Shown: positions 1 to 8,134 of the stretch, piece by piece
Position numbering within the stretch: the first letter of the stretch is position 1
Layout of the letters: every line of letters begins with the position of its first letter
From: Pelomonas cellulosilytica
GTDB lineage: Bacteria > Pseudomonadota > Gammaproteobacteria > Burkholderiales > Burkholderiaceae_C
NCBI RefSeq assembly: GCF_021353265.1
Contig: NZ_JAJTWU010000014.1
Span: 1-64,000, forward strand
Length of the DNA: 64,000 nucleotides
Direction of reading: 5' to 3'
The notes under the pieces: model-generated
The model's database searches: none
Seen by the model: only the letters and a program-made list of their open reading frames with translations
Told to the model about the DNA's origin: nothing
Position numbers and translations under genes: made by a program

Positions 1-376
1 TGTCTTGATCGGCCATGGTGTGCGTTAGCGATGCCTGATGCACACCATCTCGGCGCGCGCAGGATCAGCCGATCTTGCTCACGACACCACCGCCACGGTA
101 GAGGGCCGTGAGGCCACGCTTACGGAAAGCCTGCGCAGCCAAGCCCAACAACTGGTGCAAGCGGTGGCCGTGTTCAAGCTATCGTCAGGCGACGGCTCAT
201 GGACCACCCGCAGCGCCACACCCCCGGTATCAGCCCCGGCGCCCGCATCGAGAGCCCGTGCGTCCGTGCAGGCTCTCGCCCCGAGGCTTGCCGCAGCCTC
301 TCCCACGCCCCGCCCTGCACAGGTCAAGGCAGCGGCCCCAGGCGATGCCGAAAGCGGAGAGTGGGCGACGTTCTGA
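1..376 (+). pseudogene. 3'-terminal remnant of a methyl-accepting chemotaxis protein gene
   Basis: From about base 125 the reading frame matches the C-terminal tail of the intact MCP at 3726-5468: the [10 protein letters not shown] stretch, [11 protein letters not shown], an Ala/Pro-rich linker and a final SGEWATF against SEEWAAF. Upstream of base 120 the match stops, so the signalling hairpin, HAMP and sensor parts are missing or lie outside the window. It is followed by a decayed cheW, the same order as the live mcp-cheW pair on the other strand. It is a dead duplicate; it could instead be the end of a gene truncated by the window edge, but the loss of homology before base 120 argues for a broken copy. 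Confidence 0.7.
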
Positions 377-519
377 GCGCAGCGCCCTGCCCGCCCCACC
401 CGCCGAGCCTGTCCGCTATGGGGCTCGTTACCGCAAACCCATCACGCGCCTGCGTCGCAGGGTGCCTTGGCTGCCGCGACAATCCCCCATCGGGGCCATC
501 CACTCACCGGCGCAGTCGC

Positions 520-838
520 AGTGCCGCTCGAGTTCCTCAGCTTGCGCCAGGGACCCGAGCGATTCGGCATTGACATGCGCGCGCGTACAGGGAGTCTGTC
601 GCTACGACTCGCGCACCTGTATCGCCCATACGCTGCGCTTCGTGAGTACGGCGAGCTCACCGTCGCAGTGTTGAGCATGCGCGACCGCGCCCCGGCCTCG
701 TGGTGGATTCGGTCAGCGGCGTGCGCGAGATTGCCCCCCAATCGAGTCAGGTCTGCACCGTTACTCGCGCCGTCCATCGAAGCGGGCCACATCTCCGACA
801 TGGGACTGTGCGACGCACCGCTGCGCTTGCTCGCCTGA
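520..838 (+). pseudogene. decayed cheW copy with frameshifts
   Basis: Pieces of CheW are visible in different frames: EFLSLRQG..RFGIDMR near the start (compare EYLSFRLGAEEYGID in the intact gene at 3105-3680), VVDSVSGVREI in a second frame near 700-735, then APSIEAGHISDMG joined directly to LCDAPLRLLA-stop. At least two frame changes and an internal deletion before the last dozen residues prevent a full product. It lies between the mcp remnant and the AI-2E permease. The remaining bases up to 1030 hold no gene, only the conserved 5' edge of the inverted repeat. Confidence 0.75.
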
Positions 839-993
839 TACGCAGGGCGGAGCGTGCTCGGCGTGCGCGACCTGGCAAGATCCATCGATGCGCCGGACCG
901 TGAGTGCTTGTCGGTTGGGTCGCTTGACCTGTATGGCACCTTCAATTGGTCCTCACGTTAGACGCCCGAACGTGCGGACCGCACCTGGGGCGA

Positions 994-2830
994 TTCATAC
1001 TGCCGCCCTCCGCATTCACAAGAAGCCCAGATGACGTCGACTGAAGCCCGCGAGGCAGGTATCTCGAGCGTGGCACTGAAGATCCTGGCCGGCACTTCCG
1101 TGCTATGCCTGCTTTACGTGGGCCGGGGCGTATTGGTGCCGATCACGCTGGCAGCCATGCTGGGCTTCATGATGGCGCCGCTGGTGAAGAAGCTCCGCGG
1201 GCTGGGGCTGGCCCAGGCACCCGCAGCAGTATTGACGCTGATCGTCGCCGGACTGGCGACGGCTAGTGTGGCAACGGCCATCCTGTTGCAGGTGGGCACC
1301 ATGGCCGACAGCATGCCTCGCTACGAGGCTCATGTACGGGCAAAGATCGCCACCTTGCGTGAAGTCACGCTGGGCAGGCTGGCCGAGGCACAAGGGCACG
1401 CCGACCGACTGATCGGCGATCTGGCCCCACCACGCGAGCCGACCCACGGCAGTGAAGCCGGGAGCGCCGACTCGCCATTGGCCCTGCTCATGCGTTTCGT
1501 TTCGTCGCTGTGGGCGCCTCTTGGCACAGCCGGCGTGGTGCTGCTGGTCCTGATCTTCGTTCTGCTGGAGCAGGATTCTCTGCGCGACCGGCTGATCCGC
1601 CTGACGGGCGGCCAGGACGTACGCGCGGCCACGAATGCGTTCAACGACGCCGGGCAGCGGCTGTCGCGCTATTTCGCCTCGCAGTTCTCCGTGAACCTGG
1701 GCGTGGCTGTGGTGATCGGGCTGCTGCTGGCTGCAGTGGGCGTGCCTCAGGCGGCGGTCTGGGCCACGCTGGCTGGGTTGCTGCGCTTCATTCCCTATGT
1801 CGGCTTTCCGGCAGCGGCGGTGTGCGCCGGCACCTTCGCCGCAGCGGTGGTCCCAGGTTGGGAGTTGATGGGCGCCACGTTGGTGGTGTTCCTGGTGGTG
1901 GAACTGGTGGTAGCGCATGTCGTTGAGCCGAAGCTCTATGGCCATGCCACCGGACTTTCGCCGTTCTCAGTGGTAGTGTCTGCCATTTTTTGGGGCGCGC
2001 TGTGGGGCCCCGTTGGCCTGCTGCTGTCCACACCGCTGACGCTCTGCCTGGTGGTCGCAGGCCGCCATGTACAGGCGCTGGCCTTCCTGGACATCCTGTT
2101 CGGCGACACGCCCGCGCTGACGATGTCGCAGCGCTTCTACCAGCGCTGCATCAGCGGCGATTCGGTGGAGCTCGTGGCCGATGCCCGCGCCTTCCTGAAG
2201 CGCAAATCGCTGGCCGCCTACTGCGACAAGATCGTCATTCCCGCATTCGAGATGGCAACGGCAGACCAGGCGCAAGGGCTGATCAGCAACGAGCAGCGTC
2301 GCCTGGGCGAGCAGGTCGTGGTGCGCATCTTCAGCGAGCTGGCGCACGAGCCGCGCCGCACACGCGTCGCGCGCGGCGCCTTACTTGACGCGCCCAGCCT
2401 CGGCATTGCGCTGCGCCAGGGCCGGGTGCAGACAGAGGGGCGCTGGCAGGGAAGGCTGGACGTGCCGGCGGGCTCGGTTTCACTGTGCATCAGCATGGCC
2501 GGCGAACAGTCCCAGTTGATCGCCGAACTGCTGGTCCGGGTCATGCGCGCCGAGGGCTTGGACGCCAGACACGTCACGATTGCCGAACTGGCCGACCCAC
2601 CTGCTGAAGCCAGAGCCGACATCGTCGGTACTGTCTTTGTCGTCGGGACTGACGCGCATCACCCGGCGAGTCGGGACAACCAGGTCCTCGACGAGACGCT
2701 GGCGGCGCTTTCGCAGGCCAACGTCGTCATGCTGCTACCAGCCCTGCAGCGCCAAGAACAGGGCGACCCGATCACAACAAACTTGATGCATCGCACCGCC
2801 TATTCCTTCGAAGAGGCGCTGGCGCTGGTC
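994..2830 (+). repeat. left copy of 1,837-bp inverted repeat carrying an AI-2E permease gene
   Basis: The segment starts at TTCATACTGCCGCCCT (994-1009), found in reverse complement at 55452-55467, 37 bp before the start codon in both copies. It ends 600 codons into the permease gene, where the two proteins part. The copies are the same length, gap-free at protein level, and in opposite orientation about 51 kb apart. Confidence 0.85.
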
Positions 2831-2848
2831 AGCGGCGCCCGCCACTGA
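1031..2848 (+). CDS. AI-2E family transporter (PerM/TqsA-like permease), copy 1
   Basis: 605-aa inner-membrane protein. The first ~350 residues are the AI-2E/UPF0118 permease fold: N-terminal hydrophobic pair (VLCLLYVGRGVLVPITLAAMLGF), a loop with a coiled segment, then helices around VVLLVLIFVLLEQ and the family-typical LLRFIPYVGFPAAA and PKLYGHATGLSPF motifs. The last ~250 residues are an extra soluble domain (beginning after FGDTPALTMSQRFYQ) that most shorter family members lack; I do not recognise it. Family members have been linked to AI-2 export or Na+/H+ exchange, so the substrate cannot be read from sequence. The start is ATG at 1031, with the same start context as copy 2 at 53574-55430; about 53 of 600 aligned residues differ by eye count. 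It is convergent with cheW; 2849-3104 holds no gene. Confidence 0.85.
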   Translation: MTSTEAREAGISSVALKILAGTSVLCLLYVGRGVLVPITLAAMLGFMMAPLVKKLRGLGLAQAPAAVLTLIVAGLATASVATAILLQVGTMADSMPRYEAHVRAKIATLREVTLGRLAEAQGHADRLIGDLAPPREPTHGSEAGSADSPLALLMRFVSSLWAPLGTAGVVLLVLIFVLLEQDSLRDRLIRLTGGQDVRAATNAFNDAGQRLSRYFASQFSVNLGVAVVIGLLLAAVGVPQAAVWATLAGLLRFIPYVGFPAAAVCAGTFAAAVVPGWELMGATLVVFLVVELVVAHVVEPKLYGHATGLSPFSVVVSAIFWGALWGPVGLLLSTPLTLCLVVAGRHVQALAFLDILFGDTPALTMSQRFYQRCISGDSVELVADARAFLKRKSLAAYCDKIVIPAFEMATADQAQGLISNEQRRLGEQVVVRIFSELAHEPRRTRVARGALLDAPSLGIALRQGRVQTEGRWQGRLDVPAGSVSLCISMAGEQSQLIAELLVRVMRAEGLDARHVTIAELADPPAEARADIVGTVFVVGTDAHHPASRDNQVLDETLAALSQANVVMLLPALQRQEQGDPITTNLMHRTAYSFEEALALVSGARH

Positions 2849-3104
2849 GCGCCGCGAGGTCCATGCGACTGCTGGCCTTTGAGAGGAAAGCGCAGCAACG
2901 AACGGAGGTTTCCATTCAGCGTCACAGAGCCTTGGTGAACATCGCTGACGTCGTCGAGCGCGTGTTGACTCGTCCGCATCCAAGCGCCTGGTTCGGTGCG
3001 TTGTCACCGGAGCAATCCACGAAACGGACTGCAAAGGATCCCAGACCGTCCCGGAGCATGTTTGTCATCTCGAGTTGACCAACGTTTTCCGGCCAGTCAA
3101 GCAA

Positions 3105-3680
3105 TCAAGCCAGTAGGGGCGGCGGCGCGTCAAACAAGCCCATCTCGGGGCTGGTCAGCAAGGCCTGAATGTCAGTCAGGATGAGCATGCGTTCCGTATC
3201 ACCCTGCTTCAGGCATCCCATGCCCAGGATGTGGCCAGCGTCGATGGACGAAGCAAGTGCCGGTGCTGGCTTGACCTCATCCGGACCAATCTCCAAGACA
3301 TCGGAAACCGAATCCACGACCACGCCAATGACGCGGTCCAGCACGGTCAGCACGATGACGACGGTGAACTCGTTGTACTGCGCGGTGCTGCAATCCAGCT
3401 TCAGGCGCAAGTCGATGATGGGCACGATGACGCCGCGCAGGTTCACCACGCCCTTCACGAAGCGGGGAGCATTGGCGATGCGGGTCGGGGCCTCGTAGCT
3501 GCGGATTTCCTGCACGCGCAGGATATCGATGCCGTACTCTTCCGCTCCCAAGCGGAAGCTGAGGTACTCGCGCGGCATAGCACCGGCGGTGCGCAGCGGA
3601 TGCGCCCCTGAAGCGGCTGGCACGCCGGCAAATACGCCCGGCAGCGGGCTGGCTTGATGGGTTTCGGTGACGAGACTCAT
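3105..3680 (-). CDS. cheW: CheW-like chemotaxis coupling protein
   Basis: 191-aa cytoplasmic CheW-domain protein that would couple the neighbouring MCP to a CheA kinase not in this window. After a ~35-residue variable N-terminus, the CheW fold begins at REYLSFRLGAEEYGIDILRVQEI, followed by the conserved VVNLRGVIVPIIDLR and VVVDSVSDVLEI blocks. The N-terminal extension makes it slightly longer than classical ~165-aa CheW; an internal ATG at PREYLSF would give a minimal form, but the 3680 start leaves a natural 45-bp gap behind mcp. It is transcribed after mcp on the minus strand, so it is probably co-transcribed. Two decayed paralogs lie at 520-838 and 55510-55700. Confidence 0.92.
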   Translation of the reverse strand: MSLVTETHQASPLPGVFAGVPAASGAHPLRTAGAMPREYLSFRLGAEEYGIDILRVQEIRSYEAPTRIANAPRFVKGVVNLRGVIVPIIDLRLKLDCSTAQYNEFTVVIVLTVLDRVIGVVVDSVSDVLEIGPDEVKPAPALASSIDAGHILGMGCLKQGDTERMLILTDIQALLTSPEMGLFDAPPPLLA

Positions 3681-3725
3681 GATGGATGGGCGTAGCAGGA
3701 GGAAGGGACGAGTCGGCGCGAGCTG

Positions 3726-5468
3726 TCAGAAGGCGGCCCACTCTTCGCTATCGGCTGCGGCAGCGGCTGCGGCCTTTACAGGGGCATTGCGCGGCGACGG
3801 GGCGGCTGCTGGCTTCAGAGTCGCTTGGCGAACGGGCGCGCTGGCCTTCGGTGCCTGGGGAGGCGTGGCCACTGGAGCCGTGGCCGGACGGCTGGTCCAG
3901 GCCGACGCGTCGCCGGAGGACAGCTTGAACACGGCCACCGCCTCCACCAGTTGCTGAGCTTGGCTGCGCAGGCTTTCCGCCGCGGCGGCACTTTCCTCGA
4001 CGAGCGCCGCGTTCTGCTGGGTCGCCTGGTCCATCGCTGTGACGGCTTCGCCGACCTGTTGCACTCCCGTGCTCTGCTCGGCGCTGGCCGAGGTGATCTC
4101 GGCCACGATGTCGCTGACACGCTGGATGGAGCCAACAATGTCACCCATCGTCTTGCCGGCTTGGTCGACCAGTAGCGTCCCCTGTTCCACCTGCTCAACG
4201 CTGCGCCCGATCAGGGTCTTGATTTCCTTGGCCGCCTCGGCACTGCGCTGCGCGAGGCTGCGCACTTCGGAGGCGACTACCGCGAAGCCCCTGCCCTGCT
4301 CACCGGCACGTGCGGCTTCCACGGCAGCATTGAGCGCCAGGATGTTGGTCTGGAAGGCAATGCCGTCGATAACGCCGATGATGTCGCCAATCTTGCGGCT
4401 GCTGTCGGTGATGCCCTGCATGGTGGTCACGACCTTGCCGACCACCTGCCCGCCCTCCGCGGCCACGGCCGACGCGCTCTGAGCCAGTTGGTTGGCCTGC
4501 TGCGCGCTGTCGGCGTTGTGGCGCACCGTGGTGCCCAGTTCTTCCATCGTGGCGGCGGTCTGCTGCAGCGCGCTGGCCTGTTGCTCCGTACGGCTGGAGA
4601 GGTCCTGGTTGCCTTGCGCGATCTGGGCGCTGGCGGTGGCCACGCTCTCCGAGTTCTGGCGCACATTGGCCACCACTTGTGCGAGGTTGACCTGCATCTT
4701 CGCCAGGTTGGCCATCAGGCTCGACGTGTCGCCCGACTTGATGCTGACATTGACACTGAGGTCGCCCCGCGCCACACGCTCAGCCACAGCCACGGCCAGA
4801 CCCGGCTCGGCACCGAGCTGCGCGAACAGGCTACGCGTCAGCAGTACGCCCAGCGCGACAGCCAAGCCGCACAGGGCTAGACCGCCGAACACCAGTGTGG
4901 CAGTGGTGCTGGCGCCTGAATCCGCCAGTTGCTGCGAGCGCTGCACCAGCAGGGTCGATTCAGCCTGGGCGAACTCGGCAATACCGGCGCGGAACGCGTC
5001 CATGGCGGCCTTGTCCTTACCTTGCTCGAATTCCGTGAACAGCGCTTCGGCGGGCAGCTTGCCCTGCGTGACCTCGCGCCGCTTGGCCGCGAGCCCGTCG
5101 GCCACCTCAAGGAAAGACTTGTGGTGACTCATCAGCTTGCTCAGCCGGTCCTGCTGGGCGGCGTTGTCGGAGGTCAGCGACTTGGCTTGCTCAAAGTGCT
5201 GAGAGAACTCCTTCTTGCCCATGTTGAAGGGCTCAAGGAACTTATCGTTGCCGCTGGCCACAAAGCCACGCAGGCCGGTCTCGATGTTCACCATGCTCAG
5301 CAGCAGCTTCTCGGACTCCGTCAGGACCTCGTAGGTGTGGGTGTTCCACTTCACGGTGTCCAGCAGCCGGTGCGTGTTGACGAGGGCGATGGTGATGAGC
5401 AGGCCTGCAACAGCCAGCAGGGAGACGAAGGTCGCGAAGAGCTTCTTCTTCAGGGTCCAGTGGTTCAT
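3726..5468 (-). CDS. methyl-accepting chemotaxis protein with CHASE3-type sensor
   Basis: 580 aa from ATG 5468 ([10 protein letters not shown]); the open frame runs further upstream, but this start gives a clean cytoplasmic-TM1 beginning. TM1 is about residues 9-29. A periplasmic CHASE3-like helical domain follows ([24 protein letters not shown]). TM2 is around 190-210, then HAMP and the signalling hairpin with its near-invariant tip ([35 protein letters not shown]). The tail is an Ala/Pro linker ending EEWAAF in place of the NWETF-type CheR tether. CheW follows 45 bp downstream. The ligand is unknown. Parts of two decayed paralogs lie at 1-376 (tail) and 5965-6280 (N-terminus). Confidence 0.93.
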   Translation of the reverse strand: MNHWTLKKKLFATFVSLLAVAGLLITIALVNTHRLLDTVKWNTHTYEVLTESEKLLLSMVNIETGLRGFVASGNDKFLEPFNMGKKEFSQHFEQAKSLTSDNAAQQDRLSKLMSHHKSFLEVADGLAAKRREVTQGKLPAEALFTEFEQGKDKAAMDAFRAGIAEFAQAESTLLVQRSQQLADSGASTTATLVFGGLALCGLAVALGVLLTRSLFAQLGAEPGLAVAVAERVARGDLSVNVSIKSGDTSSLMANLAKMQVNLAQVVANVRQNSESVATASAQIAQGNQDLSSRTEQQASALQQTAATMEELGTTVRHNADSAQQANQLAQSASAVAAEGGQVVGKVVTTMQGITDSSRKIGDIIGVIDGIAFQTNILALNAAVEAARAGEQGRGFAVVASEVRSLAQRSAEAAKEIKTLIGRSVEQVEQGTLLVDQAGKTMGDIVGSIQRVSDIVAEITSASAEQSTGVQQVGEAVTAMDQATQQNAALVEESAAAAESLRSQAQQLVEAVAVFKLSSGDASAWTSRPATAPVATPPQAPKASAPVRQATLKPAAAPSPRNAPVKAAAAAAADSEEWAAF

Positions 5469-5602
5469 GACGTGATGCTGAGTTAGCAGACGCAAGGCAC
5501 GGATAGGGTGTGCTTGGCCTGTGGTCTGACCCGCGTTTGGCAAGCTGCCAGAGACTGCCGCTCCGCGGGCATGGAGCGAGTAACGAGGAAACTGTAGCTT
5601 GC

Positions 5603-5637
5603 AAACGATTGATTTGATAATTTCAAATTGATCGTTT
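5603..5637. promoter_or_regulatory. AT-rich inverted repeat upstream of mcp
   Basis: AAACGATTGATTTGA, a 5-bp spacer TAATT, then TCAAATTGATCGTTT: 15-bp arms with two mismatched positions. It lies about 135 bp upstream of the mcp start in an otherwise GC-rich region, so it looks like a protein-binding site for the mcp-cheW promoter. No matching regulator can be named. Confidence 0.45.
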
Positions 5638-5789
5638 CGGCATTTTTCCCGAGTGAACCCTGATGCAGCCACGCAGCGAGAGCAGTCGGAGGGAGCCAGG
5701 GAATCGAATGCTGTATAGACCGACAGCGCTTTTCGACGTCTCTTCTAGCCATGCAGGCAAAAGGCTTGCACCACGCCTCTTTGAGAAGG

Positions 5790-5951
5790 CACATGCGGAC
5801 ATCCACGGCAGCGAGTTCACAGGGCGATTGATGGATATGTGGACGTGGGACTTCAGCAGCCCGCCTAAGCCCACGGACAACAACCTCGTCGAGACATTCA
5901 ACGCCTCGCCGCGGGACGAATGCCTGAACGTGAGCTGGTCCGCCTTGCTGG
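5790..5951 (+). mobile_element. IS3-family transposase (OrfB) C-terminal remnant
   Basis: The frame reads GSEFTGRLMDMW, KPTDNNLVETFN and RDECLNVSW, the recognisable end of the IS3/IS407-type DDE integrase domain (typically DNGSEF...KPTDNAFIESFNG..RDECLN). Only some 55 residues remain, with no start, no terminal repeats and a stop-rich surrounding. It lies inside the debris of a duplicated mcp, at the border between the chemotaxis locus and import module A. Confidence 0.75.
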
Positions 5952-5964
5952 TCAATGCGCAGGG

Positions 5965-6280
5965 GCTTCTCGGGGCCGGGTTGTCCGCGGTGAGCGATCT
6001 GGCCCTGTCGAGATGCACGCAGAAATCCTTGGCTCCCTGGTTGACGAGCTCGAGTAACTTCTCCTTCCCGCTGACCACGGAGCCGCGCAGAGCCGTCTCG
6101 ATGTTGACAATGCTCCTCAGCAGGTCTTCAGACGCCGTCAGCACTTCGCAGGTAGGGTGTTCCAGTTGACCGTGTCGATCAGGCGATGGGTGTTGATGAG
6201 CGCAACGGCGATCAGCGCACCGGCGAAGCCAGCAGGCTCGCCAACATGGCGACCAGCTCTGCTTCAAGGTCCACAACTTT
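5965..6280 (-). pseudogene. N-terminal remnant of a second mcp
   Basis: In the minus frame, EVLTASEDLLRSIVNIETALRGSVVSGKEKLLELVNQG and RSLTADNPAP parallel the CHASE3-like part of the intact MCP ([22 protein letters not shown]...). Upstream, WTLK and, in another frame, INTHRLIDTVNWNTL match its N-terminus, so at least one frameshift is present. The match stops where the IS3 remnant begins. The bases 6281-6409 hold no gene. Confidence 0.7.
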
Positions 6281-6409
6281 TCATCGCCTTCTCTAGGGCA
6301 TTGAATCTGCAGGAGCCGCAGCGGAGCCCCGGCTGGGCGTGGCTGCATGGCCTGGCGCGACATTCGCAGGGTGCGCCAGGCACCGCCCATCGCCACAGGT
6401 TGACGCCCT

Positions 6410-8134
6410 TCAGGGAGCGCGTTCGGAGGCGCCGCCCAGCGCCGGAGCCATGTCCAACACGTGGTCGTGGTACTGGATCAGCGCGCTTCGGTGCGCGATG
6501 CTGACGAGCGCACTGTCGGGCAGCGCAGCGATCAGCGCCAGGTAGACATGCGCTTCGCTCTTCTCGTCCAGGGCGCTGGTCGCTTCGTCGAGGAACAGGA
6601 AGTCCGGCCGGTGCAGCAGCGCCCGCGCGATGGCCAGACGCTGTTGCTCGCCACCGGACAGGCACTGCTGCCAGCGCTCCACATCGGCCAGCGTATGCCC
6701 CCGCGAATCCAGGCCGACGACCCGCAGCACCTCGAGGCAGGCCTCGTCGTCGAAGTCGCCTGCATCGGCGGGGTAGGCAAGAGCGCCCTTTAGCGTGCCG
6801 TCGGGGATGTAGCTGCGCTGCGGCAGGAACATCATCGAAGCGCCTGCCGGCAGCCGAATGGCACCACTGCCGTAAGGCCACAGCCCCGCCACGGCGCGAA
6901 GGAAGGTGCTCTTGCCGACACCGGAAGGGCCGCGCACGAGCCAGCGTTCACCGCGGGCGAAACGTTGTGGTGGCAGTTCGGCCAGCGGCTGCTGCTCCGG
7001 TGTGAACAGGCGGATGGTGGCGCTGCTCACCTCGCCCTGGGGCGCCACTGCGACCTGGATGCCGCGCGGCCTGGACTTCGCCTGCTCCAGAGCCTGCATG
7101 AGGTCTTGCAGCCGGGTGCAGATGGCCACCCACGAGGCGATGCTGAGGTAGGCCTGGTTCACGAAGGCCAGCGTGTTGTTGAACATGCCGAACGCGCTGG
7201 TGATGCGCGTCATGCCGCCCAGCGTGATCTCGCCCGCCAAGTAGCGCGGCAGTGCGCCTAGCGTCGGCACCGGATGGAATACCTGCCCATAGGCCGACTG
7301 CACGAAGCCGACCTTGAGCGTGCGGGCCACGACGGCGATGGTGTTCTGGCGCACCTGCTCGAAGCGAGCCGCCAGCCGCCCGCGCTCGCGGGGGCCACCC
7401 GCATAAAAGGCTACCTGCTCAGCGTTCTCGCGCAGTTGCATCGCAGTGTGCCGCAGGTCGGCTTCGACTGTCTGCTGCTGCACGGTCAGGCTGACCATCT
7501 TGCGCCCGATCCAGTGGGTCAACCCCAGTTCCAGCCCTGTGTAGATGAAGGCCAGGAACACCATGTAGCCCGGGATCGACACTTGCCAGCCCGCCACCTC
7601 GAAGGACAGCGTGCCGGACAGGGTCCACAGCAGGTAGCCGTAGGTGACGGCGTGAACCGCAACGGAGACGAAGCTCAGACCTAGGTGGATGCTCTTCTCT
7701 GTGAACAGCCGCACGTCCTCGGCGATGCGTTGGTCGGCATTGCTGAGTCTTCCGTCGCGCTCGATGTCGTAGAAGGCATGCGCCTCGGTCCAGCGGTCCA
7801 TCAGCCGGCATGTCAGCCAGGTGCGCCATTGCAGCGCGAGCAGGCTGTGCAGGGCCTGATCCACCTTGCTCAGGCTGCCGCTGGCGAGGCCCACGGCGGT
7901 GGCAACGGCCAATGCGGTGATCAGGGCCTGCCATTGGCGGTTGACGAGTGCATCGGTCACATCTCCCGTCAACTTGTTGGCCCAGACGGCCAGATAGACG
8001 CCGCCGAACATGATCGCAAGCATCACGCCGATTTTGAGGAAAGCACCGACGCGTTCTCCTCCGTCACGCCAGAACGGCAGGATCAGCTCCCATCTCGAAG
8101 GTCTCCCGTGGTCGGCAAACTCGACATGCGTCAC
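6410..8134 (-). CDS. SbmA/BacA-like (YddA-type) ABC transporter, permease-ATPase fusion (ABC-A)
   Basis: 574-aa inner-membrane half-transporter. Residues 1-350 are an ABC_membrane_2/SbmA-BacA-type transmembrane domain (helices about 31-52, 68-90, 150-172, 188-210; ERDGRLSNADQRIAEDVRLF is a family signature). Residues 360-574 are the ATPase: Walker A GPSGVGKS at 402-409, signature LSGGE at 492-496, Walker B FLFLDE to 517, switch His548. SbmA and BacA import peptides; YddA of E. coli has this fused form and sits with a TonB receptor and the M16 protease PqqL. The ATG overlaps the TBDT-A stop by 4 bp, so the two are translationally coupled. The cargo is probably what TBDT-A brings in. Export rather than import cannot be excluded from sequence. 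Confidence 0.9.
   Translation of the reverse strand: MTHVEFADHGRPSRWELILPFWRDGGERVGAFLKIGVMLAIMFGGVYLAVWANKLTGDVTDALVNRQWQALITALAVATAVGLASGSLSKVDQALHSLLALQWRTWLTCRLMDRWTEAHAFYDIERDGRLSNADQRIAEDVRLFTEKSIHLGLSFVSVAVHAVTYGYLLWTLSGTLSFEVAGWQVSIPGYMVFLAFIYTGLELGLTHWIGRKMVSLTVQQQTVEADLRHTAMQLRENAEQVAFYAGGPRERGRLAARFEQVRQNTIAVVARTLKVGFVQSAYGQVFHPVPTLGALPRYLAGEITLGGMTRITSAFGMFNNTLAFVNQAYLSIASWVAICTRLQDLMQALEQAKSRPRGIQVAVAPQGEVSSATIRLFTPEQQPLAELPPQRFARGERWLVRGPSGVGKSTFLRAVAGLWPYGSGAIRLPAGASMMFLPQRSYIPDGTLKGALAYPADAGDFDDEACLEVLRVVGLDSRGHTLADVERWQQCLSGGEQQRLAIARALLHRPDFLFLDEATSALDEKSEAHVYLALIAALPDSALVSIAHRSALIQYHDHVLDMAPALGGASERAP

Noticed and set aside
1031..2848. AI-2E permeases as proof of AI-2 quorum sensing
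   Set aside because: Family members have varied roles, there is no luxS or lsr gene in the window, and the C-terminal domain is unrecognised.
6410..8134. ABC-A as a siderophore exporter of an NRPS cluster
   Set aside because: No NRPS or NIS synthetase genes are present, and the transmembrane domain is of SbmA/BacA type rather than the PvdE/SyrD type.
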